Shown here: piece after piece, positions 42,985-51,612 of the stretch
How positions within the stretch are numbered: position 1 is the stretch's first letter
How the letters are laid out: every line of letters begins with the position of its first letter
DNA from: JAJFIE01 sp964344255
Lineage (GTDB): Bacteria > Pseudomonadota > Alphaproteobacteria > Rhodospirillales > Casp-alpha2
Direction of reading: 5' to 3'
Assembly: GCA_964344255.1 (NCBI GenBank)
Contig: CAYFMQ010000001.1
Span: 62,001 to 126,000 of the forward strand
DNA length: 64,000 bases
Made by a program: the position numbers and the translations under genes
The notes under the pieces: model-generated
What the model was told of the DNA's origin: nothing
The model's input: the letters and a program-made list of their open reading frames with translations, nothing else
Databases searched by the model: none

Positions 42985-44214
42985 ATGCCTTCATATCTGT
43001 TACGTTCAACGATCATTCTTCTGATAGCTGCCGTATGCATGCTCCCAGCCAATTCACGTGCCGCTGAAACGCTCATGGTCGGCGCTGTGATATCGATGAC
43101 CGGAGAACATGCGACCAACGGCAAACACGTCAAGAAGGGCTATAACATTGCCATCAATCGCATCAATGAAATGGGCGGCATCACGGTCGGCAATACAACT
43201 TACGAGTTGGATATCAAATACTACGACGACGAATCCAATCCCGCCATCGCCGCCAAATACGCCAAGCGGCTTATCAAGAAAGACAAGGTAAAGCTTCTTC
43301 TCGGTCCTTACGGCACAGCAACAACGGCAGCCGTTGCGCCAATTGCCGAGAAGTTTCGCGTTCCCCTCGTGCAGGGAAATGGCGCATCGCTCTCTCTGTT
43401 TGATAAAGGCTACAAGTACCAGTTTGCCGTTCTGTCCAGTGCGGATATGTATTTGTCGGAAGCCATCAACCTGGCCGTAGAAGCGGCCAATAAAGCAGGG
43501 CGCAGCCCATCCACCATGACAGCTGCTATTGCTGTTGAAAATGATCCATTTTCCAAAGACCTGCGGAATGGCATTGTCGCCGATTCCAAGAAATACGGGA
43601 TCGAGATCGTCATTGATGAGAACCTGCCCCGCGATTTCGACGACATGACCTTTATCCTCGATAAGGTCAAAGACCTGAAACCGGATATTTTCGTCGTTTC
43701 CGGTCATGAACTGGGCGCCGACCTGGCTATCCGGCAAATCCATGAACAAAAGGTAGATGTTCCCATGCTTGCCATGACCCACTGCGAGGGCGCCGATGTC
43801 CATGGTAAGTACGGCTTGTTTGCCGATTACACCCTTTGCGCCACGCAATGGGCAAGCTCAATGAAGTACGAAGGAAAATGGTTCGGCTCCGCCTATAGCT
43901 ATAATAAGCGCTACCAGTCGGAATACGGCATTGAGCCACCCTATCAGGCCGCTGAATCCTCCGCCGCCGTTCTTGTTCTTGCCGACGCCATAGAACGCGC
44001 CGACACGCTTGATACGGAAGCGATCAGAACCGCCCTGGCTACAACGGATGTTCAAACGTTCTTCGGGTGGGTCAAATTTGACGAATACGGCAAGAACATC
44101 GCCAAGCCGATGGTGCTCAGGCAACTGATCCAGGGCCGCTATGTCGTCGTTGCGCCCTCCGGCTTCGCCCAACAGGAAGCCGTGTACCCCAGGCCCATGT
44201 GGAGCGAACGTTAA
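42985..44214 (+). CDS. Periplasmic amino acid/amide-type ABC substrate-binding protein
   Basis: 409 residues. A signal peptide covers residues 1-28 (cut after ANSRA). The mature protein has the two-lobed periplasmic-binding protein type 1 layout of the Leu/Ile/Val- or urea-binding family: VGAVISMTGEHATNGKHVKKG, LLLGPYGTATTAAVAPIAE, and YQAAESSAAVLVLADAI. ATG 42985 is seven bases after GGGGGAGG; an upstream in-frame ATG is not needed. No ABC permease or ATPase gene is adjacent. Instead it overlaps the SulP gene by 16 bases, so it is probably translated with that transporter. Ligand unknown. Confidence 0.88.
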   Translation: MPSYLLRSTIILLIAAVCMLPANSRAAETLMVGAVISMTGEHATNGKHVKKGYNIAINRINEMGGITVGNTTYELDIKYYDDESNPAIAAKYAKRLIKKDKVKLLLGPYGTATTAAVAPIAEKFRVPLVQGNGASLSLFDKGYKYQFAVLSSADMYLSEAINLAVEAANKAGRSPSTMTAAIAVENDPFSKDLRNGIVADSKKYGIEIVIDENLPRDFDDMTFILDKVKDLKPDIFVVSGHELGADLAIRQIHEQKVDVPMLAMTHCEGADVHGKYGLFADYTLCATQWASSMKYEGKWFGSAYSYNKRYQSEYGIEPPYQAAESSAAVLVLADAIERADTLDTEAIRTALATTDVQTFFGWVKFDEYGKNIAKPMVLRQLIQGRYVVVAPSGFAQQEAVYPRPMWSER

Positions 44215-46595
44215 GCGATAAAATCTCCACAGCCGTGCATGATCCGGTGAATATCGGGAAATCCCCGCCCGGCCTCTTTTGTAACCTGAGAGGGGACGTA
44301 TCAGGCGCCATTGCCGCGGTTTTGGTGTCGTTACCCCTCAGCATGACCGTCGGCGTCATCGCTTTTGCGCCCCTTGGCAGTGAATATGCGATCCAGGGCG
44401 TCATGGCCGGGCTTTTCGGGGCCATTATCCTGGGCGCTGTATCGGCCCTGTTTGGATCACGGTCGGCCCTGATCTCGGGTCCAAGGGCAGCGCCGGCGCT
44501 GATCCTTGCGTCCCTGATTACAAATCTTCTGCTTTCCGACGATCTGTATTTCCCTTCCGGGGAAACCACCCAGCACGTTATCGCCATTTCCTATTTCGCT
44601 ATCTTGCTGGCCGGCGCCATGCAGTTCATTTGCGGCGCGGTCAGGGTCGGTGGCATCGTCAAATACATCCCCTATCCGGTCATCGCCGGATTTGTGAACA
44701 GCTCAGCGCTGCTGATCATTTTCAGCCAAAGCTGGGTCTTTCTGGATGTCAGGAAAGAAAGCACGTTCATGGAGGAAGAAACTTTCCTGGACCTGTTGCT
44801 CCGGCTGAACGAAGCCCAACCGCTGACGATGCTGCCGGGCGTTGTCGCAATCGCCGTGATGGTGGCTGCCTCACGCATGATGAAGACGTTTCCGTCATCG
44901 CTGGCGGGACTGGCCGCAGGCACGGCGACCTACTACGCCATGAAGGCCTATATGAAGGGGATTGATATCGGAACGACGCTGGGCAACATCGCCAACAAGC
45001 CGTCGCTGGATGCGCCCAGGGAAGCTCTCTCATTCATTCCAACATTTCCCATTACGGACATGCTTCAGGGGCTGGTTGCCGGCGACAACCTGACGGCGGT
45101 CTTGCTTCTCGTGATACCTGCCGCCCTGTCGATGGCCGCCCTCGCCTCTCTTGATACAGCCGTTTCCTTATCGGCGTTGGATGACATGACCGAGGAGCGG
45201 TCAGACTTCAACAAGGAAGTCGTCGGTCAGGGCCTTGGTAACGTGATCTCGGCGGCAGTTGGCGGACTGATCGGAGCGGGTGGCATGGTAAGGACAAAAC
45301 CGGGCTATGACGCCGGCGGCAGGACAACGTTGATGTCTATCCTGACCAGCGTCTTGATGCTTCTTCTCGTCGTTCTGTTCGCTAGATACATCGAGTTCAT
45401 CCCACGCGCCGTCATCGCCGGACTGATTATCGTACTCGGATTCCAGATTTTCGACCGCTGGTCCCTGTCCCTGGCAAGCAGTCTTTGCAACCGGCATTTC
45501 TATAAACGCGCAGCGTCTCTTTTCGACCTCGGTGTGGTTTTAACGGTTATCACAACGGCGTTGATCTTCGACCTCATCGTTGCTGTCGGTGTCGGCATCC
45601 TGCTCTCCATCATCATTTTCGTTTCGCGCATGAGCCGCTCGCTGGTGCGTAACGCCTTCCGGGGCCCGGCGATCCGCGCCAGAAACCAGTGGGACATGGG
45701 CACGCAAATGTTGCTCGAAGAACATGGCCGGAAAATCGGCGTTCTCGAACTGGAAGGTTCGCTTTTCTTCGGCACTGCAGGTAGCCTTGAAACTGAAATC
45801 GACAAGCTGATGGAAGACGGCGCCATCTACATCGTCCTTGACGCCAAGCGTCTGACCGATATCGACAGCACGGGATGCATGGCCCTGCAACGCATCCAGA
45901 ACCGCCTGAAAAAACATGGCGGCAGACTGGCGATCAGCTACGTCTTGAAAGAAAGACGCCAGCGGTCCCAGGATTTTCAGGGAAAAGACCAACGGAAGCG
46001 ATCCAGCAGCCGTCATATCTGGTCCTACCTCAACACCTCCGAAGCCGTTGATTTTTCAGACGGCAACGTGTTCTTTTCCGACACCGATACCGCCCTGACG
46101 TCATTCGAGGAAACAATCATCAATGAGGCAACGTGGCGAAAAGAGGAAAGCAGACCCTCTTCTGCCGTTCCGGCGATCTTCCACGGTCTCTCAATCGAAG
46201 AAGTCAAAATGATTCGACGGCTGGCGACCCGTCAGACAGTTGCCAGGGGAGAAACCATTTTCTCCGAAGGCGAAGAAGGAAACTCGATCTATTACATCTC
46301 CAAGGGCCGGGTGGCCGTAATCATCAAGCTTCCGGCAACAGGGGAGCAGAAACGCGTTCAGACATTGATGGAGGGAACCATCTTCGGCGAAATGGCCGTC
46401 CTTGATACCCGGCCGAGGGCCGCGTCGGTTATCGCGGCCGAAGACAGCATCTGTTACAGGTTGGGGATCGACGCGTTTGAAAGCATCAAGCAAAAGCACC
46501 AGAACACGGCGCTTCGCCTTTTCAACAACATCTGCCTAATGTTTTCCGACCGAATCAGATCCGCCAACACGATGATCTCCGAGCTGGAAAAATAA
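44199..46595 (+). CDS. SulP-family anion transporter with STAS and cyclic nucleotide-binding domains
   Basis: 798 residues. SulP proteins carry sulfate, bicarbonate or other anions, often as proton or sodium symporters. About 11-13 transmembrane helices lie in residues 35-480, with SGPRAAPALILAS near the start and FVNSSALLIIFSQ as transport-core blocks. Residues about 500-600 are a STAS domain (LDAKRLTDIDSTGCMAL). The C-terminus (about 660-790) is a CAP_ED domain: FSEGEEGNSIYYISKGRV and EGTIFGEMAVLDTRPRAAS, with the phosphate-binding Arg kept. GTG 44199 overlaps the binding-protein gene by 16 bases. The cNMP domain suggests gating by cAMP or cGMP. Confidence 0.9.
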   Translation: MERTLSDKISTAVHDPVNIGKSPPGLFCNLRGDVSGAIAAVLVSLPLSMTVGVIAFAPLGSEYAIQGVMAGLFGAIILGAVSALFGSRSALISGPRAAPALILASLITNLLLSDDLYFPSGETTQHVIAISYFAILLAGAMQFICGAVRVGGIVKYIPYPVIAGFVNSSALLIIFSQSWVFLDVRKESTFMEEETFLDLLLRLNEAQPLTMLPGVVAIAVMVAASRMMKTFPSSLAGLAAGTATYYAMKAYMKGIDIGTTLGNIANKPSLDAPREALSFIPTFPITDMLQGLVAGDNLTAVLLLVIPAALSMAALASLDTAVSLSALDDMTEERSDFNKEVVGQGLGNVISAAVGGLIGAGGMVRTKPGYDAGGRTTLMSILTSVLMLLLVVLFARYIEFIPRAVIAGLIIVLGFQIFDRWSLSLASSLCNRHFYKRAASLFDLGVVLTVITTALIFDLIVAVGVGILLSIIIFVSRMSRSLVRNAFRGPAIRARNQWDMGTQMLLEEHGRKIGVLELEGSLFFGTAGSLETEIDKLMEDGAIYIVLDAKRLTDIDSTGCMALQRIQNRLKKHGGRLAISYVLKERRQRSQDFQGKDQRKRSSSRHIWSYLNTSEAVDFSDGNVFFSDTDTALTSFEETIINEATWRKEESRPSSAVPAIFHGLSIEEVKMIRRLATRQTVARGETIFSEGEEGNSIYYISKGRVAVIIKLPATGEQKRVQTLMEGTIFGEMAVLDTRPRAASVIAAEDSICYRLGIDAFESIKQKHQNTALRLFNNICLMFSDRIRSANTMISELEK

Positions 46596-46600
46596 CCGGG

Positions 46601-48001
46601 TCAATTTCCGGGCAGGATTTTCCCCGGGTTCATGATGTTCTGCGGATCGAGCGCCGTCTTGACCATGCGCATGACCGAAACGGCATCGCCATGTTCGGCC
46701 ACCAGGAAGTCCTGCTTGCCGCTGCCGACGCCGTGCTCGCCGGTACAGGTGCCTTCCATGGACAAGGCGCGCAACACCATGCGCTCATTCAGGGCATGCA
46801 CGCGGGCGGATTCTTCCTCATCCTCGGGGTCGAAGACAAGGCAGAGATGGAAGTTGCCGTCGCCCACATGGCCGACAATGGGCGCGAGCACGCCGGTATC
46901 CTCGACATCCTTCTTGGTTTCCAGGATGCATTCGGCCAGGCGGGAAATGGGAACGCAAACGTCCGTCGGCATGCCCTTGGCGCCCGGCCGTAAGGCCAGG
47001 CAGGCGTAATAGGCGTCATGGCGGGCCTGCCACAACCGGCTGCGATCCTCTTCGTGGGTCGCCCACTCGAACCCCCCACCGCCATTCTCGCCGGCGATGG
47101 ATTTGACGGTTCCGGTCTGTTCGACGACCCCGGCGTCGGAGCCGTGAAACTCGAAAAACAAGGTCGGCTGGACAGGATAATCCAGGTTCGAATACTGGTT
47201 AATGGCGTCCATCTGGACCTCGTCCAGCAATTCGATGCGCGCGACCGGCACGCCGAGCTGGATGGTTTCGATCACTGTCTGTACAGCCCCTTCCAGGGTT
47301 TCAAAGGAACAAACGGCTGCAGACATGGCTTCCGGAATACCGTAAAGCCTGAGGGTGATTTCGGTAATAACGCCGAGCGTCCCTTCCGAGCCGACGAACA
47401 GGCGCGTCAGGTCGTAGCCGGCAGCCGATTTCCTGGCCCGGCGGCTGGTGCGGATGATACGCCCGTCCGCCATGACGACCGTCAGGGCGAGGACGTTTTC
47501 CCGCATGGTCCCGTACCGGACCGCATTGGTGCCCGAAGCCCGCGTCGCCGTCATGCCGCCCAGGCTGGCGTCGGCGCCGGGATCGATGGGGAAAAACAGC
47601 CCGGTATCCCTTAAGTGAGCATTCAACTGTTTCCGGGTCACGCCCGGCTGCACCCTCACATCCAGATCCTCGGCATTGACCTCCAGGATCTCGTTCATGC
47701 CCATGACATCGATACAGACGCCGCCTTTCAGCGCGGCGACATGGCCTTCCAGGGAGGTGCCGGTGCCGAAGGGTATGACCGGCACATGATGATCGGCGCA
47801 AAGCTTGACGATTTCGCTGATTTCCTCCGTGGATTGGGCGAAAACCACGGCGTCCGGCGGGCAGGTCGCATGATGGCTTTCATCGTGGCCGTGCTGTTCG
47901 CGCACACTATCGGATAAGCTAACGCGCTCACCGGCAATGGCGCGGAGCGCGTCGATGAATTCCGCCGTCACGGCGGAATTGGTAGCAGTAGAAAGGGCCA
48001 T
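46601..48001 (-). CDS. FAD-linked oxidoreductase, D-lactate dehydrogenase (cytochrome)/GlcD type
   Basis: 466 residues, complete. The PCMH FAD domain (about 45-225) has VIPFGTGTSLEGHVAALKGG and GGMTATRASGTNAVRYGTM; the C-terminal FAD-oxidase domain ends EGTCTGEHGVGSGKQDFL and LDPQNIMNPGKILP. These match the Dld2/Dld-cytochrome family, which oxidises D-lactate, glycolate or 2-hydroxyglutarate. The stop of the SDR gene upstream overlaps its ATG as TGATG, so the two are coupled. Substrate is not readable. It differs from the glcD region at 52.9-54.3 kb, where glcD is split; this enzyme is intact and might replace it. Confidence 0.9.
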   Translation of the reverse strand: MALSTATNSAVTAEFIDALRAIAGERVSLSDSVREQHGHDESHHATCPPDAVVFAQSTEEISEIVKLCADHHVPVIPFGTGTSLEGHVAALKGGVCIDVMGMNEILEVNAEDLDVRVQPGVTRKQLNAHLRDTGLFFPIDPGADASLGGMTATRASGTNAVRYGTMRENVLALTVVMADGRIIRTSRRARKSAAGYDLTRLFVGSEGTLGVITEITLRLYGIPEAMSAAVCSFETLEGAVQTVIETIQLGVPVARIELLDEVQMDAINQYSNLDYPVQPTLFFEFHGSDAGVVEQTGTVKSIAGENGGGGFEWATHEEDRSRLWQARHDAYYACLALRPGAKGMPTDVCVPISRLAECILETKKDVEDTGVLAPIVGHVGDGNFHLCLVFDPEDEEESARVHALNERMVLRALSMEGTCTGEHGVGSGKQDFLVAEHGDAVSVMRMVKTALDPQNIMNPGKILPGN

Positions 48002-48717
48002 CAGAATTTTTCTGTCCAGGGTCGCAAATCGAGCTCCAGCGTCCAGGCTGAGCGATCCTGTTTATGCAACGTCAGGTAATTTTCTGCAATGGCGTCGGGA
48101 TTCAGATAGGTGTCTTCGCGCGTTTCATCCGGCGGCGGGGCGTATTTTTCCGACAGGATCATGCCGTCGATGACCACATGGCCCACGTGAATACCCTTCG
48201 GCCCCAGTTCCCGCGCCATGCTTTGCGACAACGCCCGCAAACCGAACTTCGGTACGGCCAGGTTATGGAACTGGGCGCTGCCGCGGTGCGCCGCCGTTGC
48301 GCCTGTAAAGATGATGGTCCCTATACCGTGCGGCACCATGCGGAGCGCCGCCGCCTTTCCGACGTGAAACCCGCCCAGGCACCCGATGGTCCAGCAGCGT
48401 TGGAATTCCTCGGATGATGTTTCCAGGATGCTGTTGGGCACAAAGGCGCCCGCGTTGTAGATGGCCACAGTTGGGTGCCCCAGGTCGCCTTCCGCACAGG
48501 AAAACAGGCTCGTGACGCTGGCTTCGTCCTCGGCGTTGCATTCATAGGCTCGCGCCATGCCGCCCTGTGACGTGATCTCGTCCACCAGGCCATCGAGGCG
48601 TTCGGGATGGCGCGCCGCCAGGGCGACACGCATGCCTGCATCGGCGAATGTCCGGGCCAGCGATGCGCCCAGTCCCGGGCCGACGCCCACGATGACGGCT
48701 GTATCGGTATCAGACAT
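48001..48717 (-). CDS. Short-chain dehydrogenase/reductase without the canonical active-site Tyr
   Basis: 238 residues. Rossmann start VGVGPGLGASLARTFA, with NAG in IYNAGAF, and FTGATAAHRG where the catalytic Ser region stands. The active-site motif YxxxK reads LAVPK (in FHNLAVPKFG), so the Lys is there but Tyr is Leu. Related proteins with the RALSQSMARELGPKGIHV block also deviate here, so this may be a subfamily trait rather than decay. ATG 48717 follows GGAGG; a TTG four codons upstream would include that site in the gene. It is coupled with the D-lactate-type gene downstream. Confidence 0.8.
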   Translation of the reverse strand: MSDTDTAVIVGVGPGLGASLARTFADAGMRVALAARHPERLDGLVDEITSQGGMARAYECNAEDEASVTSLFSCAEGDLGHPTVAIYNAGAFVPNSILETSSEEFQRCWTIGCLGGFHVGKAAALRMVPHGIGTIIFTGATAAHRGSAQFHNLAVPKFGLRALSQSMARELGPKGIHVGHVVIDGMILSEKYAPPPDETREDTYLNPDAIAENYLTLHKQDRSAWTLELDLRPWTEKF

Positions 48718-48759
48718 GTTTTCCTCCAACGCCTTAAGGGCGCTCGAAACCTGATCAGA

Positions 48760-49323
48760 TCAGGTTTCGCTGTTGTTGAGTATTTCTTTTAACATTTCTA
48801 TGCGCAGGCGGATACTCGGCATATGGGGATTGGTCTCCAGCGCATGCTCAAAGGCCTCGATGGCGGACAGAAACTCGCCCTTCGCCATCAGGATAAGCCC
48901 CTTGCCCGACAGGGCGCCGAAATGGCGCGGCTCCAGGTCCAGGGTTGTCTCCACATCGGCCATGGAGTCATCAAGCCGTCCCATCAGGTAATAGACGGTT
49001 GCCCGCTTGTTCCAGGCCTCGGCGAAGTCGGGTTTCTTGCCGACCACGTCGTCAAACAGCGCCAACGCTGTTCCGAAATCGGAACCGGCCATGGCGTCGA
49101 CGCCTCTCAGCATGGTCTCATGGATGGACTGGTCTTCGTTTTCGATCCAGACAACCCAGATCTGCTCGACGATATCATTGGCCTCGGTGAGGCTGACGGT
49201 CTGGTGAAGCTGGCCGAATAGCGTATCCAGGCGGCTATCCCGCTGATCCGCATGAACCGGCCCTAAAGCGCCGAATGCCGCCAGCAGGCCCACCACGGAA
49301 AGGGTAAATACAAAACGTCTCAT
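48760..49323 (-). CDS. Exported TPR protein, function unknown
   Basis: 187 residues with a probable signal peptide at residues 1-25 (RRFVFTLSVVGLLAAFGAL, cut after VHA). Residues about 70-180 contain three tetratricopeptide-like repeats: AGSDFGTALALFDDVV, LMGRLDDSMADVE and AKGEFLSAIEAFEHAL. Such proteins form scaffolds in the periplasm. ATG 49323 is favoured because it places the hydrophobic segment at the very N-terminus, although no clear ribosome site lies directly before it. The SDR gene follows after 42 bases on the same strand. Partners unknown. Confidence 0.75.
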   Translation of the reverse strand: MRRFVFTLSVVGLLAAFGALGPVHADQRDSRLDTLFGQLHQTVSLTEANDIVEQIWVVWIENEDQSIHETMLRGVDAMAGSDFGTALALFDDVVGKKPDFAEAWNKRATVYYLMGRLDDSMADVETTLDLEPRHFGALSGKGLILMAKGEFLSAIEAFEHALETNPHMPSIRLRIEMLKEILNNSET

Positions 49324-49406
49324 GATATAAAAGATAAGAGCTCCGCTTCCGATCGCCAACCTTTGATAGCTCAAAATCCTTACACGATTGCGCGAGCCCC
49401 TATGTC

Positions 49407-50306
49407 ATGGCAGCATTCGGCATGCCTGCCGATCGACCAAACCGAAGCAATGGGCCAGCGCCGCAAACGCCGGACGATGTGCCGGTCGCCGATCTGTCCC
49501 ACCTCTATGACGAACCGGACCCCAGGCCCTATTATGCGGCGTTGGGCGCCCTGGATTACCAGACGCCCCGCCACGTCCAGCGCCTTGTGCGTTGGTGCTG
49601 CGCGCAAAAGCGGCAAACCGCCACCTCGGAGGAACTCCAAGTAATCGACATCGGCTGCGGCTACGCCACCAACGCCGCCGGCCTGCGCCACGGGATCGAA
49701 CCGGAGGAGCTTTATGCACGTTATGGGCAAACGGAAATCAGGGCGCTGGAAACCGAAGCCCTGCATTCAGCCGACCGGGACTTCTTTTCCGATCCGGATT
49801 CCGTTCACGTCACCGGCATCGATGTCGCTAGGCAGGCGCTGGAGTATGGTCTGAAATCCGGGTTGCTCAGCGCCGCGTTCAGCGACGACCTGGTGGAGAA
49901 TGCGCCCTCGGATGACTTGCAGGCGATCATCAACCAGGCCGCCGTCATCATGGAGAGCGGCGTTCCCATTTTCATCTTCCCTTATGTTCTGGATACGATT
50001 CTGAAGGCGCATACGGGACCGGCCAGGCCCTGGGTGGTCACCGCCCCGCCCCGCTATACGGATATCAGCGTTTACACGCTACTTCTTGAAAACCACGGCT
50101 ATGTGCTGGAGCGCGCCCACGGCGAAAGCCTGCCGCACCGCCGGTTCGTCTCGGAACAGGAAAAATATTCCGTGATCGAGGATCAGCAGGCCATGGGCCT
50201 CGATACCGAAAGGGAAGAAACTAAAGGCTACATTTTCGTGGATATTTATCTCGCCCGGCCAGCTGAAGACGCCGACCTTACGCCGTTAGAGCCCCTGGAT
50301 TTCTGA
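49407..50306 (+). CDS. SAM-dependent methyltransferase-like protein
   Basis: 299 residues. VIDIGCGYATNAAGL (about 73-88) looks like methyltransferase motif I, followed by a long insertion and VHVTGIDVARQALEYGLKS, consistent with motif II. The part after about residue 190 (FIFPYVLDTILK, VVTAPPRYTDISVYTLLLE) completes a Rossmann-like sheet. Substrate unknown, and no neighbour suggests one; the fit to class I methyltransferases is moderate because motif III is not clear. The start ATG 49407 is one of two closely spaced Met codons. Its stop lies only 1 base from the end of the converging glcF. Confidence 0.6.
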   Translation: MAAFGMPADRPNRSNGPAPQTPDDVPVADLSHLYDEPDPRPYYAALGALDYQTPRHVQRLVRWCCAQKRQTATSEELQVIDIGCGYATNAAGLRHGIEPEELYARYGQTEIRALETEALHSADRDFFSDPDSVHVTGIDVARQALEYGLKSGLLSAAFSDDLVENAPSDDLQAIINQAAVIMESGVPIFIFPYVLDTILKAHTGPARPWVVTAPPRYTDISVYTLLLENHGYVLERAHGESLPHRRFVSEQEKYSVIEDQQAMGLDTEREETKGYIFVDIYLARPAEDADLTPLEPLDF

Positions 50307-50307
50307 G

Positions 50308-51597
50308 CTACCTGATTCCGGCGGGTTTGGGCCCGCCGGTGGCCCAGTCCAGCAACTCAACCGTATGCACGACCGGCAACTTGCCGTAGGCGCCGATCTG
50401 CACCAGGCAACCGATGTTGCCCGTAGCGATAATGTCGGCGCCGGTGTTTTCCAGATGCCCCGTCTTGCGGCGGCCCAGGCGTTCCGCCAGTTCCGGCTGG
50501 GTCATGTTGTAGGTGCCGGCCGAGCCGCAGCACAAATGCCCTTCCGCCGGGGAGCGGACCTCGAACCCGGCGTCCGCCAGCAGGGTTTTCGGCGTATCGG
50601 TGATCTTCTGACCGTGCTGCATGGAACAGGCCGAATGGTAGGCGACGGTGATATCGGCAGCCCCTTCAACAGCGTTGACGCCCAGTTCCGCCATCACTTC
50701 CGTCACGTCCTTCGCCAGCCCGGCGATGCGGTCGGCGCGGTGGGACCAGTCCCCGTCCTCTTTCAGCATATGGCCGTAATCCTTGACGGTGGTGCCGCAA
50801 CCGGATGCGTTGATGACGACGGCGTCCAGATCGCCGATCTCCACGCTGGCCCGTTCCCACGCCTCGATGTTGCGCTTGGCCTTGTCGTGCGAGCCGTCCA
50901 GGCGGCCCATGTGGTGCTCCAGCGCGCCGCAGCACCTGCCGCCGTCGGCAATGACGACCTCGCAGCCGTGGCGAGTCAGCAGCCGGATGGTGGCCTCGTT
51001 GATAGCCGGACGCAAAACCTGTTGGGCGCAGCCGGGCATCAGGGCGACGCGCATGCGCCGTTCGCCTTCGGCCGGAAACACCTGGGCCGAGTCCACCGGG
51101 GACGGCCCGGTAACGCTTTTCGGTGCCAGCGCCAGCATGGCGCGCAGCTTGGCCGGAAGCATCTTCTTGAACGGCTTGCCGAACCAGGCGCCGAGCAGCG
51201 CCAGGCGGAACAGGCCTGGCCTCGGAATCAACAGGGCGAGCAAATCCCGCAACAGCCTGTCCATCAGCGGCCTTGTATAGCGATCTTCGATACGCGCGCG
51301 GGCATGATCCACCAGGTGCATGTAATCGACGCCCGACGGGCAGGTCGTCGTGCACGACAGACAGGACAGGCACCGGTCGATATGCTTGACCACGTCCGGC
51401 GATGGATCGCGGTCATTTTCCAGCATGTCCTTGATCAGGTAGATGCGCCCCCGCGGACTGTCCAGTTCGTCGCCCAGCAGGACATACGTGGGGCATGTCG
51501 CCGTGCAGAATCCGCAGTGAACACAGCGGCGCAGGATCGAATCCGCCTCGCGGATGACCGGGTCTTCCATCTGTTTATCTGAGAACAATGTCTGCAT
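50308..51597 (-). CDS. glcF: Glycolate oxidase iron-sulfur subunit GlcF
   Basis: 429 residues. Two 4Fe-4S ferredoxin motifs lie near the N-terminus, CVHCGFCTATCP and CLSCLSCTTTCPSG. Two CCG-type cysteine-rich domains follow (GGRCCGALEHH and HLCCGSAGTYN). GlcF passes electrons from the GlcD/GlcE flavin to the membrane quinone pool. ATG 51597 begins 15 bases after the glcE stop, so glcD-glcE-glcF is one transcript. All expected motifs are intact, unlike glcD two genes upstream. Confidence 0.94.
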   Translation of the reverse strand: MQTLFSDKQMEDPVIREADSILRRCVHCGFCTATCPTYVLLGDELDSPRGRIYLIKDMLENDRDPSPDVVKHIDRCLSCLSCTTTCPSGVDYMHLVDHARARIEDRYTRPLMDRLLRDLLALLIPRPGLFRLALLGAWFGKPFKKMLPAKLRAMLALAPKSVTGPSPVDSAQVFPAEGERRMRVALMPGCAQQVLRPAINEATIRLLTRHGCEVVIADGGRCCGALEHHMGRLDGSHDKAKRNIEAWERASVEIGDLDAVVINASGCGTTVKDYGHMLKEDGDWSHRADRIAGLAKDVTEVMAELGVNAVEGAADITVAYHSACSMQHGQKITDTPKTLLADAGFEVRSPAEGHLCCGSAGTYNMTQPELAERLGRRKTGHLENTGADIIATGNIGCLVQIGAYGKLPVVHTVELLDWATGGPKPAGIR

Positions 51598-51612
51598 GGG
51601 GCAAATTCTGTC

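Noticed and set aside
50365..51582. 405-codon frame antisense to glcF
   Set aside because: The iron-sulfur motifs of glcF on the minus strand are decisive.
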